From contig JAWRVZ010000053.1 of assembly GCA_037043235.1 (NCBI GenBank), positions 2,663,501-2,727,500 of the forward strand: 64,000 bases of DNA. Direction: 5' to 3'. The notes beneath the pieces were generated by a model. It was not told the origin of the DNA, searched no databases, and saw nothing but the letters and a program-made list of their open reading frames with translations. Each line of letters opens with the position of its first letter. Position 1 is the stretch's first letter. Position numbers and translations under genes: made by a program. The stretch comes from Rhodeus uyekii (lineage: Eukaryota; Chordata; Actinopteri; Cypriniformes; Acheilognathidae). Positions 46,502-61,266 of the stretch are shown piece after piece.

Positions 46502-48324
46502 TAGCTGCTAGCAGCCATCACGGGGCCAAGCGCAAGGAGGGCATTAAATGTCATGCCACATGGCTGGCATCATCAGACCAACGGCAGTAAGAATCTAAAG
46601 ACATTTCAATATGACTTAAGTCTAAATGGCTGAAAAATCAACAATACGGTCTTTAGTATTTCGATTTAATGGTTTATCACATTCAATCAACAGGCAGCGC
46701 TGTAACCAAATTGTAGTGTCAATTCATGTGGTACATTGAGAGTGTGGTGACATTGACACATGCAAAGTTTGCTTTCAATTGGGTTAACCATTGCTGACAG
46801 AGCACTAAAGTCATGTGTTTGTTAAACATAGCATCTTATAAGAAAAATCGAAATGGCAGATGCTCAAAATGGCCGATATGGGAAAATTTGGTATCACAGG
46901 ACTCGGCATGACCCACTGGATCTAAACACAGCAGTTTCATGATTTTTAGACAAAGCGTTCAGGAGTTAAAATAAAAAATGTCAGTTTTTTAATATCTCCT
47001 GACCACTAGTGGGCAGAGCGCCAAAACTCTGCAGATAGCCTCAGACCATGATTGACATAACACACACCTAGTTTGGTCAGAAAACGCTAATGCGTTGCGG
47101 AGATAAAGCCTCAATTTCATTTTTGCGACCACTACGTCGGATTCTTTCGCAAGTTATTCGTAAACGGTTTGACATATCAACTTTCTTTGGATAACTTTTT
47201 GTCATGATGGTCTGGAGATGATGTGGTTTAATTTTGGTGAAAATTGGACAAACGGTCTGGGAGGAGTTCGAAAAAGTAGGTTTTTAAAGAAAAACAACAT
47301 GGTGGACAAGAAGTTTGGCCGACTATGACAAATTTGGTATCTGTGTTCTCGGTTTGACCCAAGGAACGTATAAAGATAATTTGTTTTACCATAGGTTAAC
47401 GCACTCAAAAGTTATTAGCATATTTGTAAATTTGGTTATAATTTTTGACCACAAGGGGGTGCTGCCTCGAAACTTTTTGAGTCGTATCAAGGTTAGGTGC
47501 CGAAGACACATATTGAGTTTCGTAACGATACGCCAATATCTTTGTTAAATATAGCAATTTATGACAATATTCAAAATGGCCGACGCTCAAAATGGCCGAT
47601 ATGGGAAAATTTGGTATCGCACGACTCGGCATGATGCACTGAATCTAAAGAGACCAGTTTTATTATTTTTGGCCAAAGCGTTCAGAAGTTATAAGCAAAT
47701 ATTTAACTTTTTCATATCTCCTGACCACTAGGGGGCACAGCGCCAAAACTCTGCAGGTAGCCTCAGACCATGATTGACATAACACACACCTAGTTTGGTC
47801 AGAAAACGCTAATGCGTTGCAGAGATAAAGCCTCAATTTCATTTTTGCGACCATTACGTCGGATTCTTTCGCGAGTTATTCGTAAACGGTTTGACATATC
47901 AACTTTCTTTGGATAACTTTTTGTCCACATTGTCTGGAGATGATGTGGTTCAATTTTCGTTGAAATCGGAAAAACGGCCTAGGAGGAGTTCGAAAAAGTA
48001 GGTTTTTCATAAAATTCAAAATGGCGGGAAAAATTTCATGACGGAAAATGACGTCATAGGGTGCAATCGAATCGTCTTGAGCCAAGGAATCAGTGGACAT
48101 AAGAATTTTGTTTCTAGGTCATACGGTTCAAAAGTTATTAGCATAAACGTTAGTTCAACTTTGGACAGTTGGTGGCGCTAGAGATATTAAGTTAGAGACT
48201 TCAAATTTGTTATGGTCAATAATTGGACTGTCCTTAATGAGTGTGCCAAATTTCATCATTTTCCCGCATACGGTTCTATGGCCTGCCATAGACTCCCATG
48301 GCGGAAGCGGAAGAAGAATAAATA
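46502..48324 (+). repeat. Array unit 21, long, subtype L3
   Basis: Long form. The first CTCF-like site is altered to CCACTAGTGGGCAG. The end differs from short units (GTTAGTTCAACTTTGG, GCGGAAGCGGAAGAAG) as in unit 31. No module. Confidence 0.9.
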
Positions 48325-49430
48325 TAGCTGCTAGCAGCCATCACGGGGCCAAGCGCAAGGAGGGCATTACATGTTATGCCGACATGGCTTGCATCATCAG
48401 ACCAACGGCAGTAAGAATCTAAAGACATTTCAATATGACTTAAGTCTAAATGGCTGAAAAATCAACAATACGGTCTTTAGTATTTCGATTTAATGGTTTA
48501 TCACATTCAACCAACAGGCAGCGCTGTAACCAAATTGTAGTGTCAATTCATGTGGTACATTGAGAGTGTGGTGACTGACACATGCAAAGTTTGCTTTCAA
48601 TTGGGTAAACCATTGCTGACAGAGCACTAAAGTCATGTGTTTGTTAAACTTAGCATCTTATAAGAAAAATCGAAATGGCAGACGCTCAAAATGGCCGATA
48701 TGGGAATATTTGGTATCACAGGACTCGGCATGACCCACTGGATCTAAAGAGACCAGTTTCATGTTTTTTGGCCAAAGGGTTCAGAAGTTATAAGCAAAAA
48801 AGTCAGTTTTTCATAACTCCTGACCACTAGGGGGCAGAGCGCCAAAACTCTGCAGGTAGCCTCAGACCATGATTGACATAACACACACCTAGTTTGGTCA
48901 GAAAAGACTAATGCATTGCGGAGATAAAGCCTCAGTTTCAATTTGGCGACTTTTACCTCGGATTCTTTCGCGAGTTATTCGTAAACGGTTTGTCGAATCA
49001 ACTTTCTTTATATATCGTTTTGTCCACATTGTCGGGAGATGATGTGGTTCAATTTTCGTGAAGATCGGACGAACGGCCTAGGAGGAGTTCGACAAAGTAG
49101 GTTTTTCATAAAATTCAAAATGGCGGGAAAATTTTCATGACGGAAAATGACGTCATAGGGTGCAATCGAATCGTCTTGAGCCAAGGAATCAGTGGACAAA
49201 AGAATTTTGTTTCTAGGACATACGGTTCAAAAGTTATTTACGTAAACGTGAGTGCAACTTTGGACGGTTGGTGGCGCTATAGAGATTGAGTTAGAGACTT
49301 CAATTTTGCTATGGTCAATGATTGGACTCTCCTTTATGAGTGTGCCAACTTTTTTTCATTTTCCCGCTTACGGTTCTATGGGCTGTCATAGACTTCAATG
49401 GCAGAAGAAGAATAATAATAATAATAAATA
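48325..49430 (+). repeat. Array unit 22, short, subtype C
   Basis: Matches unit 3. No module. Confidence 0.9.
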
Positions 49431-50498
49431 TAGCTGCTAGCAGCCATCACGGGGCCAAGCGCAAGGAGGGCATTAAATGTCATGCCGACATGGCTGGCAT
49501 CATCAGACCAACGGCAGTAAGAATCTAAAGACATTTCAATATGACTTAAGTCTAAATGGCTGAAAAATCAACAATACGGTCTTTAGTAGTTCGATTTAAT
49601 GGTTTATCACGTTCGACCAACAGGCAGCGCTGTAACCAAATTGTAGTGTCAATTCATGTGGTACATTGGGTAAATTGGGTAAACCATGGCTGACAGAGCA
49701 CTAAAGTCATGTGTTTGTTAAACATAGCATCTTATAAGAAAAATCGAAATGGCAGACGCTCAAAATGCCCGATATGGGAATATTTGCTATCACAGGACTC
49801 GGCATGACCCACTGGATCTAAAGAGACCAGTTTCATGATTTTTGGCCAAAGGGTTCAGAAGTTATAAGCAAAAAAGTCAGTTTTTGATAACTCCTGACCA
49901 CTAGGGGGCACAGCGCCAAAACTCTGCAGGTAGCCTCAAACCATGATTGACATAACACACACCTAGTTTGGTCAGAAAAGGCTAATGCATTGGGGAGATA
50001 AAGCCTCAATTTCATTTTGGCGACTTTTACCTCAGATTCTTTCGCGAGTTATTCGTAAACGGTTTGACGAATCAACTTTCTTTATATATCGTTTTGTCCA
50101 CATTGTCGGGAGATGATGTGGTTCAATTTTCGTGAACATCGGACGAACGGCCTAGGAGGAGTTCGACAAAGTAGGTTTTTCATAAAATTCAAAATGGCGG
50201 GAAAATCTTCATGACGGAAAATGACGTCATAGGGTGCAATCGAATCGTCTTGAGCCAAGGAATCAGTGGACAAAAGAATTTTGTTTCTAGGACATACGGT
50301 TCAAAAGTTATTTACGTAAACGTGAGTGCAACTTTGGACAGTTGGTGGCGCTAGAGAGATTGAGTTAGAGACTTCAATTTTGCTATGGTCAATGATTGGA
50401 CTCTCCTTTATCAGTGTGCCAACTTTTTTTCATTTTCCCGCTTACGGTTCTATGGGCTGTCATAGACTTCAATGGCAGAAGAAGAATAATAATAAATA
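49431..50498 (+). repeat. Array unit 23, short, subtype E
   Basis: Matches unit 6, with intact start palindrome. No module. Confidence 0.9.
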
Positions 50499-52504
50499 TA
50501 GCTGCTAGCAGCCATCACGGGGCCAAGCGCAAGGAGGGCATTAAATGTCATGCCGACATGGCTGGCATCATTAGACCAACGGCAGTAAGAATCTAAAGAC
50601 ATTTCAATATGACTTAAGTCTAAATGGCTGAAAAATCAACAATACGGTCTTTAGTATTTCGATTTAATGGTTTATCAAGTTCGACCAACAGGCAGCGCTG
50701 TAACCAAATTGTAGTGTCAATTCATGTGGTACATTGAGAGTGTGGTGACATTGACACATGCAAAGTTTGCTTTCAATTGGGTAAACCATTGCTGACAGAG
50801 CACTAAAGTCATGTGTTTGTTAAACATAGCATTTTATAAGAAAAATCGAAATGGCAGATGCTCAAAATGGCCGATATGGGAATATTTGGTATCACAGGAC
50901 TCGGCATGACCCACTGGATCTAAAGAGACCAGTTTCATGATTTTTGGCCAAAGGGTTCAGAAGTTATAAGCAAAAAAGTCAGTTCTTCATAACTCCTGAC
51001 CACTAGGGGGCACAGCGCCAAAACTCTGCAGGTAGCCTCAGATCATGATTGACACGGCACACAGAAAGTTTGGTCAGAATAGGCTAATGCGTTGCAGAGA
51101 TATACACCTCGCTTTTTTTGGTGGCCATTTGGTCAAATTCGAATTGCAATTTTATCGAAAACAGTTTGGCGAATCAACTTCATTTCTATAACTTTTTGTC
51201 ATCAGGGTCTGAAGATGATGTGATTCAATTTTGGTGAAAATTGAACAAACGGTTGGGGAGGAGTTCGAAAAAGTAGGTTTTCATAGAAAAATAACATGGC
51301 AAATCGGAGGTTTGGCCGAATATGACATATTTGGTATCTATGGTCTCGGCTTGACCCAATGAACACATTAAGACCATTTGTTTTACAATAGGTTAACGTC
51401 ATCAAAAGTTATTAGCATATTTGTAAATTTGGTTATAACTTTTGACCACAAGGTGGCGCTGCCCCCAAACTTTTTGTGCCGTATCAAGGTTAGGTGCCGA
51501 AGACACATATTGAGTTTCGTAACGATACGCCAATCCATTTGTTAAATATAGCAATTTATGACAATATTCAAAATGGCCGACGCTCTAAATGGCCGATATG
51601 GGAAAAATTAGTATCGCACGACTCGGCATGATGCACTGAATCTAACGAGACCAGTTTTATGATTTTTAGACAAAGCGTTCAGGAGTTGTAAGGAAAAATG
51701 TCACTTTTTCATATCTCCTGACCACTAGGGGGCACAGCGCCAAAACTCTGCAGGTAGCCTCAGACCATGATTGACATAACACACACCGAGTTTGGTCAGA
51801 AAACGCTAATGCGTTGTGGAGATAGAGCCTCAAGTTCATTTTTGCGATCATTACGTCGGATTATTTCGTGAGTTATTCATAAACGGTTTGACATTTCAAC
51901 TTTCTTTGGATAACTTTTTGTCACCATGGTCTGGAGATGATGTGGTTCAATTTTCGTGAAAATCGGACAAACGGCCTAGGAGGAGTTCGAAAAAGTAGGT
52001 TTTTCATAAAATTCAAAATGGCGGGAAAATATTAATGACGGAAAATGACGTCATAGGGTGCAATCGAATCGTCTTGAGCCAAGGAATCAGTGGACAAAAG
52101 AATTTTGTTTCTAGGACATACGGTTCAAAAGTTATTTACGTAAACGTGAGTGCAACTTTGGACAGTTGGTGGCGCTATAGAGATTGAGTTAGAGACTTCA
52201 ATTTTGCTATGGTCAATGATTGGACTGTCCTTTATGAGTGTGCCAACTTTTTTTCATTTTCCCGCTTACGGTTCTATGGGCTGTCATAGACTTCAATGAC
52301 GGAAGAAGAAGAAGAATAATAATAAAGAACCGGAACAAAAACAATAGGTGCCTCCGCACCTTCGGTGCTTGGCCCCTAATAATAATAATAAGAACCGGAA
52401 CAAAAACAATAGGTGCCTCCGCACCTTCGGTGCTTGGCCCCTAATAATAAGAACCGGAACAAAAACAATAGGTGCCTCCGCACCTTCGGTGCTTGGCCCC
52501 TAAA
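50499..52504 (+). repeat. Array unit 24, long, subtype L2, three modules
   Basis: The right two thirds match unit 12 but without its foreign segment, so this unit shows the L2 state before replacement. Three modules (52327-52503). Confidence 0.9.
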
Positions 52505-53610
52505 TAGCTGCTAGCAGCCATCACGGGGCCAAGCGCAAGGAGGGCATTAAATGTCATGCCGACATGGCTGGCATCATCAGACCAATGGCAGTAAGAATCT
52601 AAAGACATTTCAATATGACTTAAGTCTAAATGGCTGAAAAATCAACAATACGGTCTTTAGTAATTCGATTTAATGGTTTATCACATTCAACCAGCAGGCA
52701 GCGCTGTAACCAAATTGTAGTGTCAATTCATGTGGTACATTGAGAGTGTGGTGACATTGACACATGCAAAGTTTGCTTTCAATTGGGTAAACCATTGCTG
52801 ACAGAGCACTAAAGTCATGTGTTTGTTAAACATAGAATCTTATAAGAAAAATCGAAATGGCAGACGCTCAAAATGGCCGATATGGGAAAATTTGGTATCA
52901 CAGGACTCGGCATGACCCATTGGATCTAAAGAGACCAGTTTCATGATTTTTGGCCAAAGGGTTCAGGAGTTATAAGCAAAAAAGTCAGTTTTTTAATATC
53001 TCCTGACCACTAGGGGGCAGAGCGCCAAAACTCTGCAGGTAGCCTCAAACCATGATTGACATAACACACACCTAGTTTGGTCAGAAAAGGCTAATGCATT
53101 GGGGAGATAAAGCCTCAATTTCATTTTGGCGACTTTTACCTCAGATTCTTTCACGAGTTATTCGTAAACGGTTTGACGAATCAACTTTGTTTATATATCG
53201 TTTTGTCAACATTGTCAGGAGATGATGTGGTTCAATTTTCGTGAACATCGGACGAACGGCCTAGGAGGAGTTCGACAAAGTAGGTTTTTCATAAAATTCA
53301 AAATGGCGGGAAAATTTTCATGACGGAAAATGACGTCATAGGGTGCAATCGAATCGTCTTGAGCCAAGGAATCAGTGGACAAAAGAATTTTGTTTCTAGG
53401 ACATACGGTTCAAAAGTTATTTACGTAAACGTGAGTGCAACTTTGGACAGTTGGTGGCGGTAGAGAGATTGAGTTAGAGACTTCAATTTTGCTATGGTCA
53501 ATGATTAGACTCTCCTTTATGAGTGTGCCAACTTTTTTTCATTTTCCCGCTTACGGTTCTATGGGCTGTCATAGACTTCAATGGCAGAAGAAGAATAATA
53601 ATAATAAATA
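52505..53610 (+). repeat. Array unit 25, short, subtype D
   Basis: Matches unit 4. No module. Confidence 0.9.
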
Positions 53611-54946
53611 TAGCTGCTAGCAGCCATCACGGGGCCAAGCGCAAGGAGGGCATTAAATGTCATGCCGACATGGCTGGCATCATCAGACCAACGGCAGTAA
53701 GAATCTAAAGAGATTTCAATATGACTTAAGTCTAAATGGCTGAAAAATCAACAATACGGTCTTTAGTATTTCGATTTAATGGTTTATCACATTCAACCAA
53801 CAGGCAGCGCTGTAACCAAATTGTAGTGTCAATTCATGTGGTACATTGAGAGTGTGGTGACATTGACACATGCAAAGTTTGCTTTCAATTGGGTAAACCA
53901 TTGCTGACAGACCACTAAAGTCATGTGTTTGTTAAACATAGCATCTTATAAGAAAAATCGAAATGGCAGACGCTCAAAATGGCCGATATGGGAATATTTG
54001 GTATCACAGGACTCGGCATGACCCACTGGATCTAAAGAGACCAGTTTCATGATTTTTGGACAAAGCGTTCAGGAGTTATAATCAAAAATGACAGTTTTTC
54101 ATATCTCCTGACCAGTAGGGGGCAGAGCGCCAAAACTCTGCAGGTAGCCTCAGACCATAATTGACATAACACACACCTAGTTTGGTCAGAAAAGGCAAAT
54201 GCATTACGGAGATAAAGCCTCAATTTCATTTTAGCGACTATTACCTCAGATTCTTTTGTGAGTTATTCGTAAATGGTTTGACGAACCAACTTCCTTTATA
54301 TATCGTTTTGTCCACATTGTCTGGAGATGATGTGGTTCAATTTTCGTGAAAATCGGACGAACGGCCTAGGAGGAGTTCGAAAAAGTAGGTTTTTCATAAA
54401 ATTCAAAATGGCGGGAAAATTTTCATGACGGAAAATGACGTCATAGGGTGCAATTGAATCGTCTTGAGCCAAGGAATCAGTGGACAAAAGAATTTTGTTT
54501 CTAGGACATACGGTTCAAAAGTTATTTACATAAACGTGAGTGCAACTTTGGACAGTTGGTGGCGCTTTAGAGATTGAGTTAGAGACTTCAATTTTGCTAT
54601 GGTCAATGATTGGACTGTCCTTTATGAGTGTGCCAACTTTTTTTCATTTTCCCGCTTACGGTTCTATGGGCTGTCATAGACTTCAATGGCAGAAGAATAA
54701 TAATAATAATAATAATAATAAGAACCGGAACAAAAACAATAGGTGCCTCCGCACCTTCGGTGCTTGGCCCCTAATAAGAACCGGAACAAAAACAATAGGT
54801 GCCTCCGCACCTTCGGTGCTTGGCCCCTAATAAGAACCGGAACAAAAACAATAGGTGCCTCCGCACCTTCGGTGCTTGGCCCCTAATAATAAGAACCGGA
54901 ACAAAAACAATAGGTGCCTCCGCACCTTCGGTGCTTGGCCCCTAAA
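53611..54946 (+). repeat. Array unit 26, short, subtype A, four modules
   Basis: Matches unit 1. The microsatellite is AAT-rich with one fewer GAA. Four modules (54720-54944). Confidence 0.9.
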
Positions 54947-56049
54947 TAGCTGCTAGCAGCCATCACGGGGCCAAGCGCAAGGAGGGCATTAAATGTCATG
55001 CCGACATGGCTGGCATCATCAGACCAATGGCAGTAAGAATCTAAAGACATTTCAATATGACTTAAGTCTAAATGGCTGAAAAATCAACAATACGGTCTTT
55101 AGTAATTCGATTTAATGGTTTATCACATTCAACCAGCAGGCAGCGCTGTAACCAAATTGTAGTGTCAATTCATGTGGTACATTGAGAGTGTGGTGACATT
55201 GACACATGCAAAGTTTGCTTTCAATTGGGTAAACCATTGCTGACAGAGCACTAAAGTCATGTGTTTGTTAAACATAGAATCTTATAAGAAAAATCGAAAT
55301 GGCAGACGCTCAAAATGGCCGATATGGGAAAATTTGGTATCACAGGACTCGGCATGACCCATTGGATCTAAAGAGACCAGTTTCATGATTTTTGGCCAAA
55401 GGGTTCAGGAGTTATAAGCAAAAAAGTCAGTTTTTTAATATCTCCTGACCACTAGGGGGCAGAGCGCCAAAACTCTGCAGGTAGCCTCAAACCATGATTG
55501 ACATAACACACACCTAGTTTGGTCAGAAAAGGCTAATGCATTGGGGAGATAAAGCCTCAATTTCATTTTGGCGACTTTTACCTCAGATTCTTTCACGAGT
55601 TATTCGTAAACGGTTTGACGAATCAACTTTGTTTATATATCGTTTTGTCAACATTGTCAGGAGATGATGTGGTTCAATTTTCGTGAACATCGGACGAACG
55701 GCCTAGGAGGAGTTCGACAAAGTAGGTTTTTCATAAAATTCAAAATGGCGGGAAAATTTTCATGACGGAAAATGACGTCATAGGGTGCAATCGAATCGTC
55801 TTGAGCCAAGGAATCAGTGGACAAAAGAATTTTGTTTCTAGGACATACGGTTCAAAAGTTATTTACGTAAACGTGAGTGCAACTTTGGACAGTTGGTGGC
55901 GGTAGAGAGATTGAGTTAGAGACTTCAATTTTGCTATGGTCAATGATTAGACTCTCCTTTATGAGTGTGCCAACTTTTTTTCATTTTCCCGCTTACGGTT
56001 CTATGGGCTGTCATAGACTTCAATGGCAGAAGAAGAATAATAATAAATA
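54947..56049 (+). repeat. Array unit 27, short, subtype D
   Basis: Matches unit 4. No module. Confidence 0.9.
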
Positions 56050-57929
56050 TAGCTGCTAGCAGCCATCACGGGGCCAAGCGCAAGGAGGGCATTAAATGTC
56101 ATGCCGACATGACTGGCATCATCAGACCAACGGCAGTAAGAATCTAAAGACATTTCAATATGACTTAAGTCTAAATGGCTGAAAAACCAACAATACGGTC
56201 TTTAGCAATTCGATTTAATGGTTTATCGCATTCAACCAACAGGCAGCGCTGTAACCAAATTGTAGTGTGTGGTACATTGAGAGTGTGGTGACATTGACAC
56301 ATGCAAAGTTTGCTTTCAATTGGGTAAACCATTGCTGACAGCACTAAAGTCATGTGTTTGTTAAACATAGCATCTTATAAGAAAAATCGAAATGGCAGAT
56401 GCTCAAAATGGCCGATATGGGAAAATGTGGTATCACAGGACTCGGCATGACCAACTGGATCTAAAGACAGCAGTTTCATGATTTTTAGACAAAGCGTTCA
56501 GGAGTTATAATCAAAAATGTCAGTTTTTTAATATCTCCTGACCACTAGGGGGCAGAGCGCCAAAACTCTGCAGGTAGCCTCAGACCATGATTGACATAAC
56601 ACACACCTAGTTTGGTCAGAAAAGGCTAATGCATTGCGGAGATAAAGCCTCAATTTCAATTTTGCGACCATTACGTCGGATTCTTTCGCGAGTTATTCGT
56701 AAACGGTTTGACATATCAACTTTCTTTGGATAACTTTTTGTCATGATGGTCTGGAGATGATGTGGTTCAATTTTGGTGAAAATTGGACAAACGGTCTGGG
56801 AGGAGTTCGAAAAAGTAGGTTTTTAAAGAAAAATAACATGGCAAATCGGAGGTTTGGCCGAATATAACATATTTGGTATCTATGGTCTCGGCTTGACCCA
56901 ATGAACACATTAAGACCATTTGTTTTACAATAGGTTAACGTCATCAAAAGTTATTAGCATATTTGTAAATTTGGTTATAACTTTTGACCACAAGGTGGCG
57001 CTGCCCCCAAACTTTTTGTGCCGTATCAAGATTAGGTGCCGAAGACACATATTGAGTTTCGTAACGATACGCCAATCCATTTGTTAAATATAGCAATTTA
57101 TGACAATATTCAAAATGGCCGACGCTCTAAATGGCCGATATGGGAAAATTTGGTATCGCACGACTCGGCATGATGCACTGAATCTAACGAGACCAGTTTT
57201 ATGATTTTTGGCCAAAGGGTTCAGGAGTTGTAAGGAAAAATGTCACTTTTTCATATCTCCTGACCACTAGGGGGCAGAGCGCCAAAACTCTGCAGGTAGC
57301 CTCAAACCATGATTGACATAACACACACCTAGTTTGGTCAGAAAAGGCTAATGCATTGGGGAGATAAAGCCTCAATTTCATTTTGGCGACTTTTACCTCA
57401 GATTCTTTCACGAGTTATTCGTAAACGGTTTGACGAATCAACTTTGTTTATATATCGTTTTGTCAACATTGTCAGGAGATGATGTGGTTCAATTTTCGTG
57501 AACATCGGACGAACGGCCTAGGAGGAGTTCGACAAAGTAGGTTTTTCATAAAATTCAAAATGGCGGGAAAATTTTCATGACGGAAAATGACGTCATAGGG
57601 TGCAATCGAATCGTCTTGAGCCAAGGAATCAGTGGACAAAAGAATTTTGTTTCTAGGACATACGGTTCAAAAGTTATTTACGTAAACGTGAGTGCAACTT
57701 TGGACAGTTGGTGGCGGTAGAGAGATTGAGTTAGAGACTTCAATTTTGCTATGGTCAATGATTAGACTCTCCTTTATGAGTGTGCCAACTTTTTTTCATT
57801 TTCCCGCTTACGGTTCTATGGGCTGTCATAGACTTCAATGGCAGAAGAAGAATAATAATAATAATAATAATAAGAACCGGAACAAAAACAATAGGTGCCT
57901 CCGCACCTTCGGTGCTTGGCCCCTAAATA
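56050..57929 (+). repeat. Array unit 28, long, subtype L4, one module
   Basis: Nearly identical to unit 19 (41557) but with GTCATGTGTTTG intact and one module (57872-57926). A D unit precedes this copy, whereas an L3 unit precedes unit 19, so the unit order has been reshuffled. Confidence 0.9.
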
Positions 57930-59217
57930 TAGCTGCTAGCAGCCATCACGGGGCCAAGCGCAAGGAGGGCATTAAATGTCATGCCGACATGGCTGGCATC
58001 ATCAGACCAACGGCAGTAAGAATCTAAAGAGATTTCAATATGACTTAAGTCTAAATGGCTGAAAAATCAACAATACGGTCTTTAGTATTTCGATGTAATG
58101 GTTTATCACATTCAACCAACAGGCAGCGCTGTAACCAAATTGTAGTGTCAATTCATGTGGTACATTGAGAGTGTGGTGACATTGACACATGCAAAGTTTG
58201 CTTTCAATTGGGTAAACCATTGCTGACAGACCACTAAAGTCATGTGTTTGTTAAACATAGCATCTTATAAGAAAAATCGAAATGGCAGACGCTCAAAATG
58301 GCCGATATGGGAATATTTGGTATCACAGGACTCGGCATGACCCACTGGATCTAAAGAGACCAGTTTCATGATTTTTGGACAAAGCGTTCAGGAGTTATAA
58401 TCAAAAATGACAGTTTTTCATATCTCCTGACCAGTAGGGGGCAGAGCGCCAAAACTCTGCAGGTAGCCTCAGACCATAATTGACATAACACACACCTAGT
58501 TTGGTCAGAAAAGGCAAATGCATTACGGAGATAAAGCCTCAATTTCATTTTAGCGACTATTACCTCAGATTCTTTTGTGAGTTATTCGTAAATGGTTTGA
58601 CGAACCAACTTCCTTTATATATCGTTTTGTCCACATTGTCTGGAGATGATGTGGTTCAATTTTCGTGAAAATCGGACGAACGGCCTAGGAGGAGTTCGAA
58701 AAAGTAGGTTTTTCATAAAATTCAAAATGGCGGGAAAATTTTCATGACGGAAAATGACGTCATAGGGTGCAATTGAATCGTCTTGAGCCAAGGAATCAGT
58801 GGACAAAAGAATTTTGTTTCTAGGACATACGGTTCAAAAGTTATTTACATAAACGTGAGTGCAACTTTGGACAGTTGGTGGCGCTTTAGAGATTGAGTTA
58901 GAGACTTCAATTTTGCTATGGTCAATGATTGGACTGTCCTTTATGAGTGTGCCAACTTTTTTTCATTTTCCCGCTTACGGTTCTATGGGCTGTCATAGAC
59001 TTCAATGGCAGAAGAAGAAGAATAATAATAATAATAATAAGAACCGGAACAAAAACAATAGGTGCCTCCGCACCTTCGGTGCTTGGCCCCTAATAATAAT
59101 AAGAACCGGAACAAAAACAATAGGTGCCTCCGCACCTTCGGTGCTTGGCCCCTAATAATAAGAACCGGAACAAAAACAATAGGTGCCTCCGCACCTTCGG
59201 TGCTTGGCCCCTAAATA
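57930..59217 (+). repeat. Array unit 29, short, subtype A, three modules
   Basis: Matches unit 1. Three modules (about 59040-59214). Confidence 0.9.
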
Positions 59218-61266
59218 TAGCTGCAAGCAGCCATGATGGGGCCAAGCATTAGGAGGGCATTAAATGTTATGCCGACATGGCTGGCAGCATCAGACCAACA
59301 GCAGTAAGCATCTAAAGACATACCAATATGACTTCAGTCTAAATGGCTGAAAAATCATCAATACGGTCTTTAGCAATTCAATGTAATGGTTTATCACGTT
59401 CGATAACTCAGCGCTGTAACCAAACTGATGTGTCAAATCATGTGGTATATCCAGAGTGAGGTGACAATGACACATGCAAAGTTTGGTGTCAATAGGGTAA
59501 AGCATTGCTGACATCCAGCTTTAAAGTCATGTGTTTGTTAAGCATAGCATTTCATGACAAAATTCTAAATAGCTGACGCTGAAAATGGCCGATATGGGAA
59601 AATTTGGTATCGCACGACTCGGCATGATGCCCTGAATCTAAAGACAGCAGTTTCATGATTTTTGGACAAAGCATTCAGGAGTTATAATCAAAAATGTCAG
59701 TATTTTATATCTCCTGACCACTAGGGGGCAGAGCGCCAAAACTCTGCAGGTAGCCTCAGATCATGATTGACATGACACACAGAAAGTTTGGTCAGAATAC
59801 GCTAATGCGTTGCGGAGATATAGCCTCGCTTTATTTGGTGGCCATTTTGTCAAATTTGTTCGCAATTTTATCGAAACCTGTTTGACGAATCAACTTTATT
59901 TTAATAACTTTTTGTCAGCATGGTCTGAAGATGTTATGATTCAATTTTGGTGAAAATTGGACAAACGGTGTGGGAGGAGTTCGAAAAAGTAGGTTTTTAA
60001 AGAAAAACAACATGGCGGACAGGAAGTTTGGCCGACTATGACAAATTTGGTATCTGTGTTCTCGGTTTGACCCAAGGAACGTATAAAGACAACTTATTTT
60101 ACCATAGGTTAACGTGTTCAAAAGTTATTAGCATTTTTGCAAATTTGTTTATAACTTTTGACCACAAGGTGGCGCTGCCTCGAAACTTTTTGTGTTGTAT
60201 CAGGCCCAGATGCCGAAGACACATATCGAGTTTCGTAACGATACACCAATGTGTTTGTTAAATATAGCAATTTATGACAAAATTCAAAATGGCCGACCCT
60301 CAAAATGGCCGATATGGGAAAATTTGGTATTGCACGACTCGGCATGATGCCCTGAATCTAACGAGACCAGTTTTATGATTTTTGATCGAAGCGTTCAGAA
60401 GTTATAAGCAAATATTTCACTTTTTCATATCTCCAGACCACTAGGGGGCAGAGCGCCAAATCTCCGCAGGTAGCCTCAGACCATCATTGCCATAACACAC
60501 ACCAAGTTTGGTCAGAATACGCTAATGCGTTGCAGAGATAAAGCCTCGCTTTCATTTCTGCGGCCATTTTGTCGAATTCATTCGCAAGTTATTCGTAAAC
60601 GGTTTGACAAATAAACTTTCTTTTAATAACTTTTTGTACGCATAGTCTGGAGATGATGTGGTTCAATTTTCGTGAAAATCGGACAAACGGCCTAGGAGGA
60701 GTTCGAAAAAGTAGGTTTTTCGTAAAATTCAAAATGGCGGGAAAATTTTCATGACGGAAAATGACGTCATAGGGTGCAATCGAATCGTCTTGAGCCAAGG
60801 AATTAGTGGACGAAAGAATTTTGTTTCTAGGACATACGGTTCAAGAGTTATTTACGTAAACGTGAGTGCAACTTTGGACAGTTGGTGGCGCTAGAGACAT
60901 TGAGTTAGAGACTTCAAATTTGCTATGGTCAATGATTGGCTTGTCCTCTATCAGTGTGCCAAATTTTATCATTTTCCCGCAAACGGTTCTATGGCCTTAC
61001 ATAGACTTCCATGGCGGAAGAAGAAGAAGAAGAAGAAGAAGAAGAAGAAGAAGATGAATAATAATAATAAAGAACCGGAACAATTACAATAGGTGCCTCC
61101 GCACCTTCGGTGCTTGGCCCCTAATAATAATAAGAACCGGAACAAAAACAATAGGTGCCTCCGCACCTTCGGTGCTTGGCCCCTAATAATAATAAGAACC
61201 GGAACAAAAACAATAGGTGCCTCCGCACCTTCGGTGCTTGGCCCCTAATAATAATAATAATAAATA
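59218..61266 (+). repeat. Array unit 30, long, subtype L1, three modules
   Basis: Third copy of L1, offset 31,271 bp from unit 10, with CATGATGGGG at the start and an expanded GAA run. The first of its three modules carries the CAATTACAATAGG variant; the other two do not. Confidence 0.9.
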